From positions 1 through 21,682 of the forward strand of contig DBXH01000047.1 of the NCBI GenBank assembly GCA_002309335.1: a DNA stretch of 21,682 nucleotides. Direction: 5' to 3'. Below the pieces are notes generated by a model that made no database searches, had not been told where the DNA came from, and worked only from the letters and a program-made list of their open reading frames with translations. Both the position numbers and the translations under genes were made by a program. The stretch comes from Bacteroidales bacterium UBA1217. GTDB taxonomy: Bacteria > Bacteroidota > Bacteroidia > Bacteroidales > P3. This document shows positions 21,674-21,682 of this stretch, in pieces. How positions within the stretch are numbered: the stretch's first letter is position 1; every line of letters starts with the position of its first letter.

Positions 21674-21682
21674 GGAGAGGTG
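21674..21682 (+). tRNA. Start of a tRNA-Ser (cut by window end)
   Basis: The last nine bases, GGAGAGGTG, equal the 5' acceptor strand plus positions 8-9 typical of bacterial tRNA-Ser. They lie about 60 bases after a good promoter with no reading frame in between. Nine bases cannot prove this; the rest of the gene lies outside the window. Confidence 0.4.

Overview
The window reads as Bacteroidales chromosome (phylum Bacteroidota). Seven of the nine promoter candidates carry the Bacteroidota -7 element TATCTTTG or TACTTTTG, several with a TTTG-like -33 box 19-20 bases upstream. Purine-rich Shine-Dalgarno sequences are mostly absent. The protein families also fit: DUF4369-type exported thioredoxins, LytS/LytTR regulators, and a ZapA-RNase Y-Lgt cluster. 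Family or genus cannot be fixed from this stretch.

Layout: (1) 1-731 is the remnant of an IS5-family transposase with an in-frame internal deletion that removed the first catalytic aspartate. (2) 785-975 is a compact unit of promoter, about 155 transcribed bases and a strong intrinsic terminator, a candidate small RNA. (3) 1069-3322 holds a tiny lipoprotein, an exported thioredoxin-fold protein and mannose-6-phosphate isomerase. (4) 3430-10439 looks like one six-gene operon: a good promoter overlapped by a perfect 12-bp inverted repeat, then a TolC-like channel, an HlyD-like adaptor, two ABC-2 permeases, a LytS-type histidine kinase and a LytTR response regulator, ended by a 13-bp terminator hairpin. 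No ATPase gene is present. (5) 10463-11776 holds a SAM methyltransferase with a stem-loop at its predicted 5' end, and a small membrane protein. (6) 11780-12105 (minus) is a broken HEAT-repeat gene. (7) 12190-14504 holds a ZIP metal transporter and an aspartate/aromatic aminotransferase, closed by two hairpins. (8) 14634-15722 (minus) encodes an exported Ser/Arg/Gly-rich protein with a His/Pro/Met-rich segment. (9) The roughly 500-base divergent spacer contains three exact-period 11-bp repeats upstream of ribBA. (10) 17511-21538 holds a coiled-coil protein, zapA, a likely 6S RNA, rny, lgt and gpmA, all in one direction. (11) The last bases are a promoter, a leader and what looks like the first nine bases of a tRNA-Ser.

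How they work together: the efflux-type operon appears to be a tripartite exporter co-transcribed with its own sensor and regulator, possibly autoregulated through the inverted repeat. The zapA-rny-lgt-gpmA block is housekeeping: division-ring assembly, RNA polymerase control by 6S RNA, mRNA decay, lipoprotein maturation and glycolysis. The least explained elements are the candidate small RNA, the ATPase-less exporter with its palindromic promoter, the phased 11-bp repeats and the Ser/Arg/His-rich exported protein.
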